Shown here in pieces: positions 1 to 11,267 of a stretch of 64,000 nt of DNA. The stretch covers positions 257,927-321,926 of the forward strand of contig CH002592.1 of the NCBI GenBank assembly GCA_000149265.1, given 5' to 3'. The notes beneath the pieces were generated by a model, which did no database searches, had not been told where the DNA came from, and was given only the letters and a program-made list of their open reading frames with translations. How positions within the stretch are numbered: position 1 is the first letter of the stretch; each line of letters starts with the position of its first letter. This DNA comes from Ciona savignyi (Eukaryota > Chordata > Ascidiacea > Phlebobranchia > Cionidae). The position numbers and the translations under genes are program-made.

Positions 1-223
1 ATATCAAACATAGTATCATTAATTAAATGCGAAAATTGCGCATGTTTTGATAACCACAATCACTGAGTGTTTGGCCCAGTCTTCGAAATAGCAAAAGTTC
101 ATTCAGACATAACGGAAACTTTCGATTATTATGTCAGAAAATATCAATCATTTGATATTATATTATAAAGTATAATTAGTATTTATAAAGATGAAAAAAA
201 TAAAGTTTAATCTAGATGATGGG
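1..223. other. AT-rich unique sequence, no gene seen
   Basis: The leftmost bases are AT-rich with no open frame of note and no repeat that I recognise. They lead directly into the 27-bp satellite. Confidence 0.5.
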
Positions 224-1365
224 GAGAAACTTCAATATATGTATATGCACTAGAAACTTCAATATATGTATATGTACTAGAAACTTCAATATAAGTGTAT
301 GCACTAGAAACTTCAATATATGTATATGCACTAGAAACTTCAATATATGTATATGCACTAGAAACTTCAATATACGTATATGCACTAGAAACTTTAATGT
401 ATGTATATGCACTAGAAACTTCAATATATGTATATGCACTAAAAAACTTAAAAAAATGTATATGTACTATAAACTTCAATATATGTATATGCACTAGAAA
501 CTTTAATATATGTATATGCACTAGAAACTTCAATATATGTATATGCACTAGAAACTTTAATACCGGTATATGTATATACACTAGAAACTTCAATATATGT
601 ATATGCACTAGAAACTTTAATGTATGTATATGCACTAGAAACTTCAATATATGTATATGCACTAGAAAGTTTAATATATGTATATGCACTAGAAACTTCA
701 ATTATAAGTAAATATACTAGAAACTTCAATACATGTATATGCACTAGAAACTTTAATATATGTATGTATATGCACAAGAAACTTCAATATATGTATATGC
801 ACTAGAAACTTAATATATGTATATGCACTAGAAACTTCAATATATGCATATGCACAAGAAACTTCAATATATGTATATGCACTAGAAACTTCAATATATG
901 TATATGCACTAGAAACTTTAATATATGTATATGCACTAGAAACTTTAATGTATGTAAATGCACTAGAAACTTCAATATATGTGTATGCACTAGAAACTTC
1001 AATATATGCATATGTACTAGAAACTTCAATATATGTATATGCACTAGAAACTTCAATATATGTATATGCACTAGAAACTTCAATATATGTATATGCACTA
1101 GAAACTTCAATATATGTATATGCACTATAAACTTCAATATATGTATATGCACTATAAACTTCAATATATGTATATGCACTATAAACTTCAATATATGTAT
1201 ATGCACTAGAAACTTCAATATATGTATATGCACTATAAACTTCAATATATGTATATGCACTATAAACTTCAATATATGTATATGCACTAGAAACTTCAAT
1301 ATATGTATATGCACTAGAAACTTCAATATATGTATATGCACTATAAACTTCAATATATGTATATG
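224..1365. repeat. 27-bp tandem satellite, about 42 copies
   Basis: The monomer is close to CACTAGAAACTTCAATATATGTATATG read head to tail, with single-base variants such as CTATAAACT for CTAGAAACT. Because 27 is a multiple of three, every frame without a stop stays open through many copies. This produces long repetitive ORFs on both strands that are not genes. The array was once continuous with the one at 3610-3842; an LTR element split it. Confidence 0.95.
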
Positions 1366-1836
1366 TGTAGAGAAACAGGTGCTTTTGTGGTTGTCCGTCG
1401 TGCTTATGCCTAGCACTAAACCTGACCTGAGTTCTCCAACTAATCAGACTCCGAATTGACTCCGTCTCGGAAGGTTTCTTTACTGTATCTTATAAACTAA
1501 TACAGTAAAACAAAACAGTTAAACTGATTGACTGGACATGCCCGGAGCCAAGCTCCAAGCAGGCAATTTATTTTGGTGCTTGTTCCAAAACGCGATTTTG
1601 ATAATCCAAAATACAATGAGTTTATACACACAACGCTTGTCTGGCGCACTGTGTGGGAAAAGATATAGGAAATGTTGGGAATAATAGCGCGCTGGCACGC
1701 AGAGGAAATGATTTACAAAGGTTTTTGGAACGGGCGCACAGCCGTGCAGCATACAATAATGGCTTATACTTAAACAGTTTAACAAAACTTAATATATTGT
1801 ACAACAAATATGACACAAACCGCGAATGTCGCTACA
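1366..1836 (-). repeat. 3' LTR of the Gypsy-type element
   Basis: This 471-bp copy has TGTAG/CTACA ends. It is the 3' LTR in the minus-strand reading. The small ORFs inside it recur identically in the other LTR and are not separate genes. Confidence 0.88.
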
Positions 1837-2290
1837 TAGCTTCCTTTCCTCCAAAAATTAAAAAAATTTTAATCCGCCCTGGGATCTATATAAATTATTG
1901 TAGGGACATCGCGGATATCAAATGGTGGCGGGAAAAATCATTTTTCAATAAACGAATAATCGGATCTCTTTGATGGTAAAATGTAAATGACATCTGTAAA
2001 ATAACCTGAACAAGGGTTTCCGTATAGGGTCTTAACCAAAGCATTATTCAGACGCAAATCACGCTATAGGCAATAGACATAAAAAACATACTCGTATAAA
2101 AACTTAGTCGGCGTGGAGCATCCTCGACACGCAATAACATACCCAGTAGACACAAAATACTCATATAAAATAAGCCACTCTAGACAATACTCAATACTCA
2201 TGTAATAATCAATAATGCTTAAGTCGTGATCGTACCATATTTACATTTCTCACCAATCCTTGAGCAAAATGCTGAACAACTCGGTGACAG

Positions 2291-3088
2291 TCAAAGATCC
2301 GTCTCATAGACAAAACGGCCACCACGAAAACGACAAACTTGTATATACGTGAGCCCAGGTGATCGCTTAGGTTTGCGACGCGTGTCGTGAATGAATGTCT
2401 TTTCCGACTCGAGCAAAATGTCGAAAATGTTGTTCTCTTCCTCAAGTGCGCTGCTCGTGAATGATGGTTTCTTTATTGCGGGAATGTCTTTCGGCGTTTT
2501 CGGCGCTTCTCTCTGGTTTTCTTCGGTCTCTTTGCGCATTGGTGCAGTCGGTGAGATATTAATTGTTTTTGTTAGTCGACGTAGACGGCCACTTCGCCCG
2601 TTCACAATGAGATTAAAACGCTTTATGAAGTCCAAACCAATCACGGGATGGCGAACGTTTGCAATTTGAAAGTTCCATTTAAAACAGCCCACACTGTGTA
2701 AGGAAACATCCAATACCTTGTTTCCAGTTGATAAGCAGTTCGTTTCGCTTAGACGTACTTTACCGGAACATTGGTTGAAAATAGAACGCTTATCTTCCAA
2801 ATTAGGTAGAAGAGAAACTGATGCTGTGGGGTCCACCAGAAACTTGAAATTGTTTGCCACATCTTCAACAAAGAATAAACTGGACTTCGCATGATAATAT
2901 CTCGGGCTTGACATTTGGAGTGTTGTTTTTGGTTTTGTTCTTGCTGTTTTGCTGTAGTTTGCAGACCAATTGCAGCCTGGATTGCATTTTTGAGCACGGC
3001 AGCCAAAATGTTTGTGAAACCAACAAATCCTCACTTGCGGCATTTCTGTTGGCATCAGAAAATTGAAGCGATTGTTTTGCCAACACAT
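2291..3088 (-). CDS. Gypsy gag C-terminus/protease-like ORF
   Basis: The 265-codon ORF has two recognisable parts. Near the N-terminus (about residues 20-45) is a Cys/His block, CWFHKHFGCRAQKC followed by CNW, of the type that ends the gag of metazoan Gypsy elements. At about residues 75-160 is a retropepsin-like segment with FLVDPTASVSLLP and later VIGLDFIKRFNLIVN, matching the flap and hydrophobic-Gly parts of a Gypsy aspartic protease. The usual active-site triplet Asp-Thr/Ser-Gly reads Asp-Pro-Thr here, so activity is doubtful. The last 100 residues are Lys/Glu/Pro-rich with no domain I recognise. No reverse transcriptase follows. The family assignment is from motif memory, not a search. 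Confidence 0.65.
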   Translation of the reverse strand: MCWQNNRFNFLMPTEMPQVRICWFHKHFGCRAQKCNPGCNWSANYSKTARTKPKTTLQMSSPRYYHAKSSLFFVEDVANNFKFLVDPTASVSLLPNLEDKRSIFNQCSGKVRLSETNCLSTGNKVLDVSLHSVGCFKWNFQIANVRHPVIGLDFIKRFNLIVNGRSGRLRRLTKTINISPTAPMRKETEENQREAPKTPKDIPAIKKPSFTSSALEEENNIFDILLESEKTFIHDTRRKPKRSPGLTYIQVCRFRGGRFVYETDL

Positions 3089-3138
3089 TTTTTCGTAGAT
3101 AGACCTGCGTGTTCATACACGTATTGGGTTGTCACCAC

Positions 3139-3609
3139 TGTAGAGAAACAGGTGCTTTTGTGGTTGTCCGTCGTGCTTATGCCTAGCACTAAACCTGACC
3201 TGAGTTCTCCAACTAATCAGACTCCGAATTGACTCCGTCTCGGAAGGTTTCTTTACTGTATCTTATAAACTAATACAGTAAAACAAAACAGTTAAACTGA
3301 TTGACTGGACATGCCCGGAGCCAAGCTCCAAGCAGGCAATTTATTTTGGTGCTTGTTCCAAAACGCGATTTTGATAATCCAAAATACAATGAGTTTATAC
3401 ACACAACGCTTGTCTGGCGCACTGTGTGGGAAAAGATATAGGAAATGTTGGGAATAATAGCGCGCTGGCACGCAGAGGAAATGATTTACAAAGGTTTTTG
3501 GAACGGGCGCACAGCCGTGCAGCATACAATAATGGCTTATACTTAAACAGTTTAACAAAACTTAATATATTGTACAACAAATATGACACAAACCGCGAAT
3601 GTCGCTACA
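3139..3609 (-). repeat. 5' LTR of the Gypsy-type element
   Basis: This is the second 471-bp LTR copy, 5' in the minus-strand reading. It ends at TACA directly before the TATG target duplicate and the resumed satellite. Confidence 0.88.
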
Positions 3610-3842
3610 TATGCACTATAAACTTCAATATATGTATATGCACTATAAACTTCAATATATGTATATGCACTAGAAACTTCAATATATGTATATGCACTAT
3701 AAACTTCAATATATGTATATGCACTATAAACTTCAATATATGTATATGCACTAGAAACTTCAATATATGTATATGCACTAGAAACTTCAATATATGTATA
3801 TGCACTAGAAACTTCAATATATGTATATGCACTAGAAACTTA
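3610..3842. repeat. 27-bp satellite, right-hand remainder
   Basis: About nine copies of the same 27-bp monomer as at 224-1365. The apparent + strand ORF at 3426-3917 runs from the LTR into this satellite and is an artefact. Confidence 0.93.
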
Positions 3843-4777
3843 CATGCACTAGAAAATACCCAGTCAGATATTCCTTATAATAAACGTATTCACTTGATTA
3901 GCATGAAAATAAATTGATGCAAAGCATATGGCAAGGAAAACTACCAGTTTCATAAACACCAGCAATTATGGGCTTTATTGTATTATCACCTTTATCAGAT
4001 ACGACTAGGGACCAGGGTTGCCAGACGCAAAAGTATGCTTTACGGCCAAACTGTTTTTGCTTTACGGCCAATTTATATCAAGTGCAAAATAAACCATTTA
4101 ATTTAGCCAATTGGGCTATTTATCTCTTTATTTGTTGAAAAATTGTAAAATTTTAATTTCCTTCAGATTTGTCCAACCCATTCAAATACTATATAGGAAT
4201 ACCTACAATTATTATTTTATTTTCCAACGTCATAATCAGCTTTGTGATTTGGAAATGAGACAGTTGATATTAATTTATTTCCATCTACTTTCTCTCTTTT
4301 TCCTTTATTTCTACTGTAGCGTAAAAATAATATGACGCTTCGGCCAAAAACTTGACAATATTCTTATACGGCCAAATTCGGCCAGATTTTTCCGCACGGC
4401 CAAACTATTTTTTTTGCTGCCGGTGACTATTTTCAAGTGTTGCTATTTTCAAGTGTTAAGCGGCTGAGCGGTACATCTAAAATCTAAATACTCCGGATCG
4501 CTTGGATCGCATGGAGCGCTTGAATCGCTTGTAACGCCTGGAGCAATTGGAGCGCTTGGATCACTTACTATACTTCGTAAATACAAAAGCTATGATATTA
4601 ATGTTAGGGTTGGGGTTAAAGTTTGTTCTGGGGTTGAGATTAGTGTTTGGGACAGTGTTAGAATTACTTTCCATAGCAATATAAGTGATCCAGGCGCTCC
4701 AAGCGGTCCCTCAGTATTTAGAGGCACCCGCGACTGAGAGGTTGTATACTAGTTTTCGCACTTACTCATCGTATTCG
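3843..4777. other. Intergenic, degenerate short repeats
   Basis: No gene is seen. Around 4030-4410 the phrase 'acggccaa' recurs several times. Around 4490-4560 a GGAGCGCTTGGATCG-type motif recurs. Around 4600-4680 is a run of GGGTTNGGGTTNAAATTAG-like words that reappears near 5055-5125, suggesting a decayed minisatellite. Confidence 0.5.
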
Positions 4778-4852
4778 TTGTTAGTATAGTGATAAGTTTC
4801 CCCGCCTGTCACGTGAGAGACTGTGGTTCGATTCCCCGACGAGGCGATTTTT
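4778..4852 (+). tRNA. tRNA-Asp(GTC)-like sequence, probably a pseudogene or SINE head
   Basis: The sequence TTAGTATAGTGATAAG (D-arm/A-box region), CCTGTCAC (anticodon loop with GTC) and GGTTCGATTCCCCGA (T-arm, B box) follow the eukaryotic tRNA-Asp layout closely. The anticodon stem has one mismatch, the T stem one mismatch, and the acceptor stem pairs at only about five of seven positions. This points to a decayed tRNA gene or tRNA-derived repeat, not a functional gene. A T-rich stretch follows. Confidence 0.5.
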
Positions 4853-5221
4853 CGGCTTTTTAACTCTTGTGTTTCTTAGTTATACACAAACTTATCATAA
4901 CCCCGCATTCAGCTTGTCTGAGCATTTTTGGAATTTGTCCAAGCATTGGCTAAAGTAATCGATCTTATAAGCTCATTGCCGATTTATCACTTCATACTTT
5001 GAATTGATTGTAAACGCTATTTATTTAAAATGCGTAAATGGTGTAATAAACATGGGGCTAGAAATAGTGTTAGTCTTGCGGTTGAGATTAGTGTTTAGGA
5101 ATGGGTTAAAATTAGTGTCCGTAATTTTAGTTAGTAGTTTCCCTCCTTCACGCTTTAGTACAGCTGATAAATAGCGCTATCCAGCAGAGAAAAATCAGAC
5201 TACCGTTCGGTCCCTAGCCGT
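4853..5221. other. Intergenic, nothing recognised
   Basis: AT-rich, with one recurrence near 5055-5125 of the GGTTGAGATTAGTGTTT word also found at 4633-4650. No exon-like frame. Confidence 0.4.
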
Positions 5222-6615
5222 ATGTGGGTTTTTTATACGCATTTAATTGGCAGAGACAAGGTCCCAGGATTCGCTGCCGTTTATACTTGGTACATAAATC
5301 TCCGTTCCGACTCCATATATACACACATGGCGTGGAGCTAAACTCGACTGGCAGCGGAACCTCCACTAAAGAGAAAAACCGGAAAACTCCACTCGTAAAT
5401 ATATTCCTTATTAAGTTGTATTCCAATGTATTTGTGTGTAATCGCACAACGCTTATAAAGCAAATAATGACGTAGTTGGAAAACAACTGCTTTAAATGTC
5501 AATGACGTCATAAGGTGATGACAGAACGAACACAGTTGGCGTCGATTAAGTGAAATAAGTGCAGTTTTTCCAAATATAATGTCGAAAATTGTACATATAT
5601 ATTTCCAGTTTTCAGGCATTATTAATTGATTTTAATAGTTATGAAAGTTTCCGTAAGAGAATTCAAATAAAATTATATATAGTGGGGCATCCAAAAATGA
5701 GACTGTCGGTTTCTTACCATTTCGACCCAAGATTAAGGATACGTCAATGGTGAAAGTCGTATTTATTGATGACCCGCGCAACGGTTTGGTAAGGAAACAC
5801 GAACAGGTATTAGATTTGCCATCTCACGAATGAGAGCTTTGGTACCAACGGTAGGGTTAAGTTAAAGGTTAAACGAGGCAATGGTAGTCAGTTGTGAAAA
5901 GAACTATTTGGTAAATCACAAGTGAACTGATGTGCAAAACAAACACTGCAATTTATACTGAAAGTGACAATGGGTGCGAATTCAATAAAACAGGGCGTCC
6001 GCGTTATATGACGTTTGTCGTGACGATCAATGTGCTGTTCTCTTGTGTAACCGGTTCAATTAATATTATGATTGTTGGAAATTCTCACACGAAAATTTGC
6101 CAAATACAAATGACCCTAGTATAAATAATACAGAATTTAAAAAAAATTAGAATGTGCGATTGCAACATTCAGCCATTATTACGTACAACGTTTATCACGC
6201 AAAATATAAGGCTTTAACATAAACATTTAGCAATTTTAATATCATATTTGCAAAAACTGCATTTCAGTTAATCCACGCCGGCTGAGTTTATTCTGTCATC
6301 ACTTTATGACGTCATTGATACGTATTACATCATGACGTCGTTGACACGTAAAGCTGTTGTTCTCCATCTACGTCATTATTTCCTTTATACAGCGTTGTGG
6401 GATCACTTACATATAAGTAACTTTAAAAAGAATACATTTACGAGTGCAGTTTTCTGTATTTTTTTATATTTGGTGGAGGTTCCGCTGCCAGTCAAGTTTA
6501 GCTCCACGTCATGTGTGTACATATGGAGTCGGAACGGAGATTTATGTACTATGTATAAACGGCAGCGAATCCCGAGACCTGGTATCTGCCAGTATAAAAA
6601 AAACCTGTGACCACA
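5222..6615. mobile_element. Foldback/long-TIR element
   Basis: Two arms of about 300 bp, 5224-5524 and 6292-6612, are imperfect reverse complements. Both contain the words GGATTCGCTGCCGTTTATAC and ACATAAATCTCCGTTCCGAC in opposite orientation, with the same outer T-run (GGTTTTTTATAC type). The interior holds no long ORF, but 5690-6095 is homologous to 49327-50095. A non-autonomous DNA transposon with long inverted repeats is the simplest reading. Exact ends and a target duplication were not resolved. Confidence 0.7.
5690..6095. repeat. Dispersed repeat, copy 1
   Basis: Shares long runs with 49327-50095, for example GTAAGGAAACACGAACAGG and ATACTGAAAGTGACAATGGG. It is the core of the foldback element here. 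At 49.3 kb I did not identify the inverted arms. Confidence 0.7.
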
Positions 6616-7190
6616 GACATAAGGAAAACATGTAAACAACCTGTGTATATAATGGGTCGTGGTATATTTTACATAACTCTGGAAAGAATTCAGTTGTTTA
6701 ATTTTCCACCATGCATGTTTTAGTTACCACTAACTACCAAATAATAGAAAATAAAACAAGCGCATTTTTTACCACGTGTTGTGGTATCACTAACGGTTGG
6801 GTCAGTGGGATCAGACTGAACGTTGTTAAACCGCAGACAATACATCTTTAGCACGGTTGGAATATGCACATTTTCCAGGTGTTTGGAAGAGATAAACCAT
6901 CTGTAACTTTAACGTTTGACGTTATGGGAAAGATAAGCGATCGGTGCTGCGCGCATGGCTCTAATACACTGCATCCAATCCGACCCCATGAACGTTGTCA
7001 ATGAAACACACGAATAATTCAATGCACTTACTTGTAAACGCTTCGCTGCGAATCAGATGTGCTTTACGTTAGGGATCTCATATTATAAACTCTCACTGAC
7101 ACAATAATGTAAGAAAAACTTGGTCACATTGGATGAGACAATTTCTCTCAACTTTTATCGTGCTTATGATATGTATTCCAGGTTCCATGA
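6616..7190. other. Intergenic, nothing recognised
   Basis: No repeat or exon-like frame was recognised. Confidence 0.4.
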
Positions 7191-7191
7191 C

Positions 7192-7460
7192 AACTGAACC
7201 CCTTACCCACTGAACCCCTACAACTAAACCTTTACAACTGAACCCCCTTTTAACAGAACCTTTTTTACTGAAAAGGGGTACAGTTGTAAAGAGGTTCAAT
7301 TGAACTGGGTTCAGTTGTAAAGGAGTTTAGTTTAAAGGGGTTTAGTTAAAAGGAGTTCAGTTGTAAGGGGCTTAATTGTAGGGGTTCAGTTGTAAAGGGT
7401 TCAGTTGTAGGGGTTCAGTTGTAAGGGGTTCAGTTGTAAGGGGTTCAGTTGACTGGTCAC
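7192..7460. repeat. Imperfect palindrome of a 15-bp GGGGTTCAGTTGTAA repeat
   Basis: The left part (7192-7262) carries the unit as its reverse complement (ACTGAACCCC, AACTGAACCCCC). The right part (7275-7460) carries about ten forward copies of GGGGTTCAGTTGTAA. The two arms could pair into a large cruciform with its centre near 7265. The same repeat edges the N gap at 11874-11973, so the duplicate copy of this palindrome probably broke the assembly. Confidence 0.8.
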
Positions 7461-9031
7461 CGTATTCCATTATAAAATGATGCCCTTCCAATTTTAATTT
7501 AGAAATTCACAAAAAATGAAATGGACTTATATTTAATAAAAAGGCATAAATTTAAGGTTCAGTCAGTTGGGTTTGGCGTCTATGTATTTATTACTAAAAC
7601 ATCCCCATTTTATTAAATATATTCATTTTTGGTTACTTAATGATTTATTTTTATAGTGCCGCTTTTGCCATATCGATTTATCGATCTTTCTTTGTTCGAT
7701 ATTTCCGGTTTATGATATTTGTGTTTAAGGTTTTGCGCCAGTTGTCTGCGAGGCTATGTCAGCAGTCATGCTTGATTATCAGTATGTTGTAATGTTTGAA
7801 TGATCTTAAATTGTATCATTTACGTGATTTCTGTTTATTGGTTGGTGAATGATATAACTAACTGATTATGATTTTATAATTTTGGATTTCTATCGCATTT
7901 ATTACTCAACACACCCTCAAAACCTGGAATCTCGCAATAAGCGAGTTACATATTGTCATTTATTCAGAACTTCCATGTCATCATATCGACTGTTGAGGTA
8001 ATTTTCAAATTTAATAGTTGTTACCGCCGTTAAGGAGTAATGCGAAATCAAGGAATGTCCTAGCTTGAATGATACAATGTACATATCAACAATGGATCAA
8101 GAAATGTTTTATTTCTATGGTTTTAGAAACAATGGTTTTATTTCTGACAGATGTTGCGTCTTTTACGTTTAAAGTGTGGTCCCACACCATTGTTTTAACG
8201 GCTAATCGTGCGAACTCTCTCCCGAGGCCCGCTTTAAACAATACGCCATTACAATTTGGCACTTTAATAAAATATGAGATAAATGCGACTAAAATAATAC
8301 ATAAACTGCGACAGACGTTACTTTTTCTACTTGTAACCGATACTCAGTACTTAATACTGAATATGCAATAAAAATACGATACCTTGATGAAAGGTACAAC
8401 AAGAAAGTCTGTTCTAAATCTGTAGAACATTCGCGAATTTTGTACCAGGCTCTGTTAAAAGAAACCTTTACTGTACATCCATATTTTGCCAGACCTATAT
8501 GTATCGATAACTATATGTATCGATTCATTGTTGAAACGTGGTTGAGCAGTGGGGAGAAACAATATAAGTCGCGGCGTTCAGGCCACAGCCTCCCTTGGAT
8601 ACCAGGTTTTAATACCGCTCCTAGCACGATTTATCTAACGAAATCAGAAGTATATTTGAATTAGTTAACATTTTTGTACTTTGTTATGTTGTTACGCATA
8701 TAATCAGAAATAAAAAAACCTTCTATGACGTTGTCGGATTTACGATGGTCATATCGTAGTACTGTTATCTAGGGAATGGTCAGTCCAGATTACAGTTCAA
8801 ACAACAGATGACACAAATTTAAACAAGTTCGAAACGCTACTAATCAGGTCGAACAACGGTAAAGGCACGACAACCATCAGTGCCAAATATTTTATCCAGA
8901 TATACCCAGGTTTTTTAAAATCCTAAATGATAGTGCACAACGCGAAATGATGGTGGACATAAAGAAAAGGGTGCAAACCTTAAACAAACATAATACAATA
9001 ACAACAACATTGAAACTAAACACATCACATC

Positions 9032-9445
9032 TGTGGGAATCCCACACGTATATATAATTGTCCTACTGTACATTTTAACAATTAGCGCGCCATGCCATGT
9101 GTTCATATTTTGTGCATGGTGAATTGCGATTAGTTTTCTGTTTTGGCAGGTGAGTCGATGAATTATTTCCCCCGAGTTTTCTGTTTAACCCCGTTCACGC
9201 CTCGTGTACAAACATGTGTTTCCTGTTATGTGTCTTATATAAACTGTCTATAATTTTTATAATATCAGAGAGAACTATCGGTGTAGCCTCTAAGCTGCTC
9301 TCTATATCTTTTACCTTACTTACCTAAGCTCTGCCCTGTGTATAACTGGATGCACCTTGCGTAAATACGTAATAAATACTTAACCTCTGTTCACTTCTTG
9401 TCTTACCCTGGTTATCACCCGTCTGAAGTAAAGAGCGCTGCTACA
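9032..9445 (+). mobile_element. Solo LTR-like element
   Basis: A 414-bp unit starts TGTGGG and ends CTACA. It is flanked by CATC on both sides (9028-9031 and 9446-9449), matching a 4-bp Gypsy-type target duplication. Inside are a TATATAA box (CTTATATAAACTG) and a late AATAAA (AATAAATACTTAACC) in the + orientation, as expected for an LTR. An older diverged relative starts about 9510. Confidence 0.65.
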
Positions 9446-9509
9446 CATCAACCAATCCATTACATAGATGTTCCTAAACAGTAAATGTATATTTTTTTTC
9501 TTCCGGCCC

Positions 9510-9680
9510 ATGAGTTCCACACGTGTTTATAATTGTATCGCATTGTATTATCATTATTAATTCGTTCCTGCCATTTGTCCAGATTTTGTGCATGGGAAAT
9601 TGTTTTTCCGCAAGGTCTGTTTAACGCCCGCCAAGCCTTGTGTACAAACATGTGTTACCTGTTTTGAGTCTAATATAAAT
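9510..9680 (+). repeat. Older LTR-like copy, truncated
   Basis: Repeats the layout of 9032-9445 in diverged form (CCACACG, GTTTAACGCCCGCCAAGCC, TGTGTACAAACATGTG), but is cut off at the edge of the segmental duplication. The fuller counterpart is at about 14058-14396. Confidence 0.55.
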
Positions 9681-9881
9681 TGTGAATTATGTTCCAATTT
9701 AAATTTATATCTGCGCCAATATGTAATCCCCGATCAGTGGTCTACAAGAGCTTTTCAATATAAATTCTTTGTTATAATGCTACCATTGTTACAACAAGTT
9801 ATTTTATATCTGCCTCGTGTAAGATGGATAGATTTTAGGCGACAATTTGTGGAAATCCCAAACCCAGTGCTGTGTTACCAC

Positions 9882-10179
9882 GGGGATGATAGGATAGAAT
9901 ATTCATCTTTATCCCCGTGAATGGGAAAACCAAGGGGGTTAACGCACGGGCAATCGTCAGATCACCTCGCGCCCACCGTCGGGTTACCGGAGCTATTTCA
10001 GTGTGTTGTGTATGATAGGCACATTCCTTCAATTTGGTAGAACCCATTATTCCGCTGGGTTCAGGCAATGTCCGTAAAGTACCTTGCTCAAGGACACAAC
10101 CGACTAGCTAGCAACCAGTTTCGCACCTCCAACCTTTCGATTGAAAGGCGCACTTAACCATTAGACCAACCGGCCGGAT
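9882..10179 (-). repeat. tRNA-derived SINE with ATCCT tail
   Basis: The head lies at the right: the reverse complement of CCATTAGACCAACCGGCCGGA gives a tRNA A-box-like GGTCTAATGGTTAAG, followed by a B-box-like stretch. The body runs through CACCTCGCGCCCACCGTCGGG to a GGATA-type tail at 9882. The same family recurs at 57526-57850, 58983-59264 and 62553-62970. Confidence 0.75.
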
Positions 10180-10181
10180 AA

Positions 10182-11267
10182 ATATGAATTGTTATGAATA
10201 GCCCAGCAGAATATCGCAAAGCAACCCAAAATTCTATGTAAACTGACTTTAGGAAGGAAATGTTATCTAATTATGTGTAGATGTGCACCAATCTGTAGAA
10301 ATTCCATTAAAAATTAATGATTGTCAGATACTGTTTATCAATATATACGTTTAAGCGTGGTGTCACGATTTGATTCGAGCTCCCGTTTTCCGGGAATTTG
10401 TGGTCTTTCCCAGAGTTGAAGATACAGAGGGTTCGAGACGGAAAGCAGCAATTCTGGTTTGAACAGAGTTGGTTGTTCTAGTGAACAGAACTAACGTAAC
10501 ACAATCTGTTTATATCCATATTTCAATGTAAGACTTGGACAATTTCGGGTAGTTTTATTACCTTGAGATTTAATGTGTAATTCTTCATTCAATTTTTCAG
10601 TTTGTTGTAAAATATCTTATACTAATTACTGTAGGTTTGCCAGGATGTGGAAACTATTTATCTCGTAGCTAGCCTGCTGTACGCTTAAAAACAAAGGAGC
10701 CACAAAAAATAAAATGGTGGGTGATCTATACCAGACTTCTTAAACTTTTAAGTTAGCGATCACTTTCAATTTATTAATATTTTTATGCAAACCTTATTTA
10801 CGTTTAAAATCTAAAAACACACAAAGGTATAGTAGTTTGTGTGAAATTGATTCTTGCAAGCCCTAAAATTCATTGACCTACAGTTTGGGAAGCCATGATT
10901 ACGCGGTTTAGTGACTTATCTGTATGATGTCCAGTGAAATAATGAGAGATTTTAGTCAGGTTTATCCCTGAGAATGGGAAAATACAAGGGATATTACCTC
11001 GCGCCAATTGTTGTGTTATCGGAAATGCTTATAGTGTGTTATGTCTAAATGAGACGTTAATTCAATTTAAAAACTATGTAAAAATAATGCTTAATAATTT
11101 CGAATTGATTCTTAGCATCGTTAAACTTAGATCAGTGGTTTAGATGGTTGGCTTAGAGATGGTGAATAGAGATATTAGACGAATGGCTATCGGTAGAAAT
11201 CGGCTGTTAGCAACAAGTCAGTTGAAAGATATTTAATCTAAAAATAAGGAAAGTTAAGCTGACTTAC
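10182..11267. other. Intron-like sequence shared with the LRR cassette array
   Basis: This stretch aligns, with diverged stretches, to 55540-56711 and 60330-61375. Shared words include CACGATTTGATTCGAGC, GAATGGGAAAATACAAGGG and CAATTGTTGTGTTATCGGAAATG. The last two mark an older SINE (about 10960-11060) present in all units. In the array this sequence separates the D exon from the next A exon. Confidence 0.7.

Larger units (their letters stand above)
1366..3609 (-). mobile_element. Compact Gypsy-type LTR retrotransposon, internally deleted
   Basis: Two 471-bp direct repeats (1366-1836 and 3139-3609) appear identical, start TGTAG and end CTACA. The 4-bp sequence TATG flanks both sides (1362-1365 and 3610-3613). 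Removing the element and one TATG restores a perfect satellite monomer, so the target site is certain. The element reads on the minus strand: the gag/protease-like ORF is antisense to the numbering, and a purine tract (GGAGGAAAGGAAG on the minus strand, at 1840-1852) abuts the 3' LTR. The interior is only 1302 bp, far too short for reverse transcriptase, RNase H and integrase, and none are seen. It therefore looks non-autonomous. Apparently identical LTRs suggest a recent insertion. Confidence 0.9.
7434..9680. repeat. Segmental duplication, copy 1
   Basis: Near-identical to 11975-14225 at an offset of about 4543 bases, with a few single-base indels. It contains no convincing gene: the 100-residue ORF at 8069-8371 recurs unchanged at 12612-12914 but shows no domain. 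Both copies carry the same LTR-like unit. Copy 1 leaves the homology near 9680, where it joins the sequence that also precedes the LRR D exons in the 53-64 kb array. Confidence 0.9.

Noticed and set aside
224..1365. CRISPR-like regular repeat array
   Set aside because: Repeats are contiguous with no unique spacers, and the DNA is animal nuclear sequence.
207..1416. Many ORFs of up to 204 codons on both strands
   Set aside because: They are translations of the 27-bp satellite, whose length is a multiple of three. Products are monotonous nine-residue repeats.
1519..1785. 88-residue minus ORF, repeated at 3292-3558
   Set aside because: Identical in both LTRs of the Gypsy element; it is LTR sequence, not a gene.
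4778..4852. Functional tRNA-Asp gene
   Set aside because: Acceptor-stem pairing is poor and stem mismatches are present, so only a tRNA-like remnant is claimed.
8069..8371. 100-residue plus ORF, identical at 12612-12914
   Set aside because: Identity follows from the segmental duplication. No domain, splice or composition support.
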